Of a DNA stretch of 7,021 bases, positions 1-4,182 are shown piece after piece. The stretch covers positions 1 through 7,021 of the forward strand of contig CANGVB010000187.1 in assembly GCA_947456995.1 (NCBI GenBank). Reading direction: 5' to 3'. The notes beneath the pieces were generated by a model. It made no database searches. It saw only the letters and a program-made list of their open reading frames with translations, and had not been told where the DNA came from. The position numbers were made by a program, and so were the translations under genes. The first letter of the stretch is position 1, and every line of letters starts with the position of its first letter. The stretch comes from Bryobacteraceae bacterium. GTDB lineage: Bacteria > Acidobacteriota > Terriglobia > Bryobacterales > Bryobacteraceae.

Positions 1-18
1 ACGCCGCAGCAAGCATAA
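1..18 (+). CDS. Possible 3' end of an upstream gene (last five codons)
   Basis: Codons 1-15 read Thr-Pro-Gln-Gln-Ala followed by a TAA stop at 16-18. The stop lies 7 bases before the phosphatase start at 26. The neighbouring phosphatase-sulfatase pair is also joined by a tight stop/start junction, so an upstream co-transcribed gene is plausible. Five codons are too few to identify a product, and the frame could be non-coding. This is inference from spacing only. Confidence 0.3.
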   Translation, partial: TPQQA

Positions 19-25
19 TGGCTGT

Positions 26-1489
26 ATGTTCCGGCGTCAATTTCTGGCAAGCTTCGCTACTCCGCTCCTGGCAGCTCCTCGTTTCACCACAGACCCTTTC
101 ACTCAAGGCATCGCATCAGGCGATCCGTTACCGGATGGTGTTGTCCTCTGGACAAGGCTCGCATCCCCGCAACTGACAGACAGCCTTGAGGTGGAATGGA
201 TTGTTGCCGAGGACGAAGGCTTCAAGAAGATCGTCAAGCGAGGCAAAGAAGTCGCAACACCCCAGTTCGCCCACACCGTGCATGCTGATGTCAGAGGCCT
301 CAAACCCGCACGCTGGTATTGGTATCAGTTCCGTTGCGGTGGAGTCGAGTCCCGCATTGGCCGCACCCGCACCGCGCCAGCTCCCAACAGTCAGGATCCC
401 CTTCGCTTCGCCTTTGCCAGTTGTCAGAACTACGAGCAGGGTTACTTCACCGCCTACGAACACATGGCTAAAGAAGACCTGCATCTGGTTGTCCATCTCG
501 GCGACTACATCTACGAAGGCGGGCCCTCGGCCAATCGTCCACGCAAGCATGACTCGCCCGAGATCCAGACACTCACTGACTACCGCAATCGCTATGCTCT
601 CTATCGCAGCGACAAGGACCTTCGCCGCATCCACGAGCTCTTCCCCTTCGTCATTACCTGGGACGATCATGAGGTCGACAACAACTACGCGAGTGACAAG
701 GAAGAACGTGGTGCGCCGCGAGACCAGTTCCTCGAGCGCCGCGCCAATGCGTACCAGGCTTACTACGAGCACATGCCCTTGAGGAAGTCTTCCTTGCCGA
801 GAGGCACCAGCCTCGACCTCTATCGCAGACTCGACTACGGCAAGCTGGCCCGCTTTCATGTTCTCGACACACGGCAATACCGCAGCGATCAACCCTGCGG
901 CGATGGTCGCAAGCAACAGTGTGAAGCAGCGCTAAGCGCAGAGCAGACCATGCTCGGCGATGCACAGGAAAAGTGGCTGATGGCAGGCATGAAGTCTGCA
1001 CCTCAAACCTGGAACATCCTCGCCAATCAGGTCATGTTCGCGAAAGTCGACGTTAAGCCCGGTGAAGGAGCTGAATACGCGATGGACCAATGGAGTGGCT
1101 ACGAAGTTCCCCGGCAGAAGCTCATCCAGTTCTTCGATCAGGCCAAGCCGAACAATCCGGTGATCATCACCGGAGACATCCATTCCAACTGGGTGAGCGA
1201 CATCAAGACGAACTCGAACGCCAATGTTGGAGTCGAGTTTGTAGGGACTTCCATTACCTCAGGCGGCGACGGGATCGATCTGCCAATTGCTGAGGCGAAC
1301 TTCAAACGAGAGAACCCTCACCTGCACTACTTCCTCGCCAAGCGAGGTTATGTCTCATGCTCGGTTGATAATAAGCTGTTCAAGAGTGAGTACCGCATCG
1401 TCCCTACGGTGACAAGCCCGGGATCAGCGATTGAGACTCGCGCCAGATTTGTAGTTCAAGCCGGAACAAACCGGGTGGAGAAGGCATAA
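26..1489 (+). CDS. phoD: PhoD-family alkaline phosphatase / phosphodiesterase, Tat-exported
   Basis: This 487-residue protein matches the PhoD family: metal-dependent phosphatase/phosphodiesterases, mostly secreted, that release phosphate from organic esters. Known members use iron and calcium. The start carries a short Tat-like signal: MFRRQFLAS with a hydrophobic stretch to about residue 18. A PhoD N-terminal beta domain follows at about 22-120, with the family-typical 'GIASGDPLPDGVVLWTRL' at 28-45. The metallophosphatase domain shows FASC (Cys133, the position of the iron-ligating cysteine in Bacillus PhoD), HLGDY (Asp160), WDDHE (213-216) and GDIHSNW (Asp384, His386). All expected metal-ligand motifs are present and the length is normal for the family. 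ATG 26 is the first start in frame after the window edge, and no strong ribosome-binding site is visible. The gene is followed by a sulfatase with a one-base overlap, suggesting an operon for ester scavenging. The exact substrate cannot be told. Confidence 0.93.
   Translation: MFRRQFLASFATPLLAAPRFTTDPFTQGIASGDPLPDGVVLWTRLASPQLTDSLEVEWIVAEDEGFKKIVKRGKEVATPQFAHTVHADVRGLKPARWYWYQFRCGGVESRIGRTRTAPAPNSQDPLRFAFASCQNYEQGYFTAYEHMAKEDLHLVVHLGDYIYEGGPSANRPRKHDSPEIQTLTDYRNRYALYRSDKDLRRIHELFPFVITWDDHEVDNNYASDKEERGAPRDQFLERRANAYQAYYEHMPLRKSSLPRGTSLDLYRRLDYGKLARFHVLDTRQYRSDQPCGDGRKQQCEAALSAEQTMLGDAQEKWLMAGMKSAPQTWNILANQVMFAKVDVKPGEGAEYAMDQWSGYEVPRQKLIQFFDQAKPNNPVIITGDIHSNWVSDIKTNSNANVGVEFVGTSITSGGDGIDLPIAEANFKRENPHLHYFLAKRGYVSCSVDNKLFKSEYRIVPTVTSPGSAIETRARFVVQAGTNRVEKA
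1477..1480 (+). promoter_or_regulatory. Ribosome-binding site of the sulfatase gene
   Basis: GGAG lies 8 bases before ATG 1489, inside the last codons of the phosphatase gene. It supports ATG 1489 as the start and fits translational coupling through the TAATG junction at 1487-1491. Confidence 0.6.
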
Positions 1490-3336
1490 TGAATCGTCGT
1501 GAATTCCTGGCCACAAGTGCCGCACCGCTGCTTCAGACCAAGCAACCGAACATCCTTTGGGTGACCTGCGAAGACATGAGCCCCAACCTGGGTTGCTATG
1601 GAGACAAGTTCGCCAAGTCTCCGACGATCGACGCTCTAGCCGAGCGAAGCCTTCGCTATCGTCATGCCTGGTCTTGCGCGCCCGTCTGCGCCCCAGCGCG
1701 AACCACAATCATCAGCGGCATGTACCCGCCCTCCACTGGCGCTGAGCATATGCGCAGCGAGACGAAGCTTGCACCCGGGCAGAAGATGTTTCCCCAGATC
1801 TTGCGTGAGGCAGGCTACTACACCTCGAATAACTCGAAGGAAGACTACAACCTCATCCATACGGGCAAGGTCTGGGACGAAAGCTCCAATAAGGCACACT
1901 GGCGTAAACGAAGCCCGAATCAGCCCTTCTTCAGCGTCTTCAATTTTGTGATCACGCACGAAAGCCAGATCCGCAAGGAGGGGCATCAACTCAAGCATGA
2001 CCCGCGCGAAGTGCACGTGCCAGCCTACATGCCTGACAATGAGGTGGTTCGTCGCGACTGGGCTCAGTATTACGACAACATCTCGACGATGGACGACATG
2101 GTGAAAAAGACGCTTGCAGAGTTGGAATCCGATGGCCTCAAGGATTCCACGATCGTCTTCTTCTACTCCGATCACGGTGCCGGAATGCCCCGCTCCAAGC
2201 GCTGGCCTTACAACTCAGGGCTGCAGGTGCCGATGATGGTTCACATTCCAGAACAGTTCAAGCATCTGGCCCCCAAAGACTATAAAGAGGGCGCTTGGAC
2301 AGACCGTCTGGTGAGTTTTGTCGACCTTGCTCCCACGGCTCTCAGTCTGGCCGGAATTAAAGCAGCCGAATACCATCAGGGCCATGCCTTCCTCGGCACA
2401 GCAATCGCACCAGAGCAGGATTATGTCTTCGGGTTCCGGGGGCGCATGGACGAGCGGATTGATATGGTTCGCAGCGTACGGAACCAGCGCTACGTCTACA
2501 TCAGAAACTACATGCCACATCGCATCTACGGCCAGCATGTGGACTACATGTTTGAAATGCCAACAACCAAGAACTGGAAGGCAGCATTTGATGCTGGCAA
2601 GACAAATGAAGTTCAGAGCCGCTTCTGGAAGACCAAGCCAGCGGAGGAGTTCTACGACCTTCAGGCAGACCCGGATGAGATCAACAATCTGGCATTCAGG
2701 CCAACAGCTCAGCAAAAGGCCGAAATGACGCGCATGCGTGTGGCTCAGACTTCTTTGGCGGCTCGTATCCGTGACGTTGGATTCCTGCCCGAGCACGAGA
2801 TCCACTCCCGGTCGAAAGGTGAGGCACCTTACACGATGGCGCAGGACGGGAATCGTTATTCAGCCAATCGAGTGATCAATGCGGCAGAGCTGGCTACAGG
2901 GCCAACCATGACACAGCCTGAGATCTTTCGGACTTATTTGGGCGATGCAGATAGCGCCGTGCGCTATTGGAGTGCAATTGGAGTTCTAAGGCAAGGCAAG
3001 GCTGCAGTTGAGGTGTGTGCTGCTGCGCTGCGGGCCAGTCTGAAGGATGGAGCACCTAATGTCAGAATTCTTGCGGCAGAAGCACTTGCTCGCTTTGGTG
3101 AAGCTACTGACTTTAAACCTGCGATGGAAGTGTTGCTCAGTGCTGCGGATGCAACCAAGGGCGACGACTTCATCGCATTTGCTGCTTTCAATTCGTTGAC
3201 AGAAGTGGGCGGCGCCAAGCTGAAACCTTATCGTGAACGGATTGCGGCTCTGCCGAAAGCGCAGATCAATGCAAACGCTAAATTTGCATCCTACATTCCA
3301 AGGTCGATTGATTATTTGATGGAGATATCCGCCTAG
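1489..3336 (+). CDS. Type I sulfatase (N-sulfoglucosamine sulfohydrolase-like) with C-terminal HEAT-like extension
   Basis: This 615-residue protein belongs to the alkaline-phosphatase-fold, formylglycine-dependent sulfatases, which hydrolyse sulfate esters or sulfamates. The start MNRREFLAT is a short Tat-like signal. The sulfatase core begins at NILWVTCEDMSPNLGCYGD (21-39), whose Glu28-Asp29 pair sits at the metal-ligand position. Cys67 in C-A-P-A-R is the formylglycine precursor (C-x-P-x-R). YSDHG (Asp228, His229) followed by SKRWPYNSG (Lys237) forms the second half of the active site. FYDLQADPDEINNLA (388-402) is the typical sulfatase tail motif. The CEDMSP start and KRWPYNSG motif are usual in heparan N-sulfatase-like enzymes of environmental bacteria. 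After about residue 474 there are roughly 130 extra residues with paired helices (DADSAVRYWSAIGVL; APNVRILAAEALARFGE), resembling HEAT/PBS-lyase repeats. Function requires a formylglycine-generating enzyme from elsewhere in the genome. The true substrate is unknown; sulfated polysaccharide fragments are a reasonable guess. Confidence 0.93.
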   Translation: MNRREFLATSAAPLLQTKQPNILWVTCEDMSPNLGCYGDKFAKSPTIDALAERSLRYRHAWSCAPVCAPARTTIISGMYPPSTGAEHMRSETKLAPGQKMFPQILREAGYYTSNNSKEDYNLIHTGKVWDESSNKAHWRKRSPNQPFFSVFNFVITHESQIRKEGHQLKHDPREVHVPAYMPDNEVVRRDWAQYYDNISTMDDMVKKTLAELESDGLKDSTIVFFYSDHGAGMPRSKRWPYNSGLQVPMMVHIPEQFKHLAPKDYKEGAWTDRLVSFVDLAPTALSLAGIKAAEYHQGHAFLGTAIAPEQDYVFGFRGRMDERIDMVRSVRNQRYVYIRNYMPHRIYGQHVDYMFEMPTTKNWKAAFDAGKTNEVQSRFWKTKPAEEFYDLQADPDEINNLAFRPTAQQKAEMTRMRVAQTSLAARIRDVGFLPEHEIHSRSKGEAPYTMAQDGNRYSANRVINAAELATGPTMTQPEIFRTYLGDADSAVRYWSAIGVLRQGKAAVEVCAAALRASLKDGAPNVRILAAEALARFGEATDFKPAMEVLLSAADATKGDDFIAFAAFNSLTEVGGAKLKPYRERIAALPKAQINANAKFASYIPRSIDYLMEISA

Positions 3337-4043
3337 CGGCGGCGCAGCATCAGGGCGGCCAGAGGCAGCAGCATAAGGCCGAAGGTTGAGGGCTCTGGCA
3401 CCTCAGAAGGGTTTGCTGTTGCCGGAGGATTTGAAGAGCCAGTTGATCCCGATGAACCTGAGGAGCCTGAGGAGCCAGACGAACCCGAAGAACCGGATGA
3501 TGTCGTGCTACCGGAAGATCCCGATGTTGCCGGTGGAGGGTCGATTACTGAGCCTCCGCCAGAATTCGGGTCAAACACGTTCTGGTTACCGCCAAAGCCG
3601 CCACCACTTGATTCGGCTGTAAAGAGTGAGAAGCTTGGAAGCACCTCGAAGAGAAAGAGGCCAAACTGGTCGGCCGTTATCTTCTGGCCGTTTTCTTCAT
3701 ATTCAAGATCGAACGTCAAAAGTGGAGCAAGACCTGAACCGCCAAGGACCAAGGTCAACAAATCGCTTGAGAACAAGAAACTGCTTCCATCGCCGAGCAA
3801 AGTGAAGCCCGATTCTTGATCACCAGAGACGTTCTTGGATGAGCCTACTTCAAAACTTAGATTGGTTGTCTTGATGTTGGTGAGCCTGACAGCCTTCGGA
3901 TTGGCCATGCCATCCTTACCCAGCATCTTGATCTGAAAAGCCCATTTTGTGCCGGCTGGGGCCAGGCTGAAAACGTCCAGTTTGAGCTGGATCGTAGCTG
4001 CTTGGGCAACAGCGACCATAAACATGAGCAGGATGATTCGCAT
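3333..4043 (-). CDS. PEP-CTERM sorting-domain protein with Ser-Ser-Gly linker
   Basis: This is a 236-residue exported protein. Residues 1-15 form a Sec signal peptide with an A-Q-A cleavage motif at 13-15. Residues 16-145 are rich in alternating hydrophobic and polar residues, suggesting a beta-sandwich, and contain LLTFDLEYEENGQ and TADQFGLFLFE. Residues 146-214 are a low-complexity Gly/Ser/Pro linker with six exact SSG triplets at 182-199. The C-terminus is a PEP-CTERM signal: VPEPST (215-220), a hydrophobic segment (FGLMLLPLAALML) and a basic RRR end. In this system an exosortase/archaeosortase-type enzyme recognises and processes the tail for export to the surface or matrix, usually with exopolysaccharide. 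The start is the first ATG before the signal peptide; no clear ribosome-binding site is seen. The N-terminal domain somewhat resembles small PEP-CTERM proteins that carry a 'PDQFSFALL'-like motif, but I cannot assign a family or function. It converges on the sulfatase gene with a 4-base overlap and is probably transcribed from its own promoter in 4044-4160. Confidence 0.88.
   Translation of the reverse strand: MRIILLMFMVAVAQAATIQLKLDVFSLAPAGTKWAFQIKMLGKDGMANPKAVRLTNIKTTNLSFEVGSSKNVSGDQESGFTLLGDGSSFLFSSDLLTLVLGGSGLAPLLTFDLEYEENGQKITADQFGLFLFEVLPSFSLFTAESSGGGFGGNQNVFDPNSGGGSVIDPPPATSGSSGSTTSSGSSGSSGSSGSSGSSGSTGSSNPPATANPSEVPEPSTFGLMLLPLAALMLRRR
3432..3524 (-). repeat. Ser-Ser-Gly coding tandem repeat in the PEP-CTERM linker
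   Basis: On the minus strand the codons for residues 174-204 form a run of imperfect 9-base units (Ser-Ser-Gly), with six uninterrupted triplets at residues 182-199. Serine codons vary (TCA, TCC, TCG, TCT) and glycine codons vary (GGC, GGT, GGA), so the DNA repeat is degenerate while the protein repeat is exact. This fits a flexible spacer holding the folded domain away from the sorting tail. Confidence 0.75.
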
Positions 4044-4182
4044 GGGCTAAGACTCGTTATCGGCGGAATAGGGAGAAGGCTTTATCCCCCCTGCGGTAAA
4101 AGTACCATCCGGGTTGATCCTTTTAAATTGGGAATAAACCTTAACTCTCGCGGCAAAAACTGTGATGAAATGCAAGGGTTAT
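4044..4182. promoter_or_regulatory. Divergent intergenic region between the PEP-CTERM gene and the formate dehydrogenase gene
   Basis: About 140 bases lie between the two divergent starts and must hold the promoters for both genes. It includes an AT-richer stretch at 4117-4145. TTGATC at 4114-4119 could serve as a -35-like element or as the left half of an FNR/CRP-type box (TTGAT, 4 bases, then TTAAA where ATCAA would be ideal). A possible -10 (TAAACC, 4135-4140) sits only 15 bases further, which is a poor spacing. A small inverted repeat GGTA-AAAG-TACC occurs at 4095-4106. No convincing sigma-70 or sigma-54 promoter, riboswitch or terminator is seen. The region's regulatory role is inferred from gene orientation. 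Confidence 0.4.
4174..4178 (+). promoter_or_regulatory. Ribosome-binding site deciding the formate dehydrogenase start
   Basis: AAGGG ends 4 bases before ATG 4183. The spacing is short but acceptable. Starts at GTG 4162 or ATG 4165 would lack such a site and would add a K-C-K-G-Y extension ahead of the Tat signal. Starting at 4183 also puts the selenocysteine at residue 199, close to position 196 in E. coli FdnG. Confidence 0.5.

Noticed and set aside
128..916. 262-residue open frame on the minus strand
   Set aside because: It is antisense to the well-supported PhoD gene; its Val/Ala/Leu-rich composition reflects the complementary strand of that gene.
1636..2805. Two minus-strand open frames (1636-2175 and 2215-2805)
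   Set aside because: Both are antisense to conserved sulfatase active-site regions and lack family motifs.
3386..3819. Plus-strand open frames at 3386-3622 and 3505-3819
   Set aside because: They are opposite the PEP-CTERM gene, whose signal peptide and sorting tail leave little doubt about the coding strand.
4095..4106. Small hairpin GGTA-AAAG-TACC as a terminator or riboswitch part
   Set aside because: The stem has only four pairs, no U-tract follows on either strand, and no surrounding structure resembles a known riboswitch.
4162..4182. GTG 4162 or ATG 4165 as the formate dehydrogenase start
   Set aside because: Neither has a good ribosome-binding site. ATG 4183 has AAGGG upstream and gives a normal Tat signal and a selenocysteine position close to that of E. 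coli FdnG.
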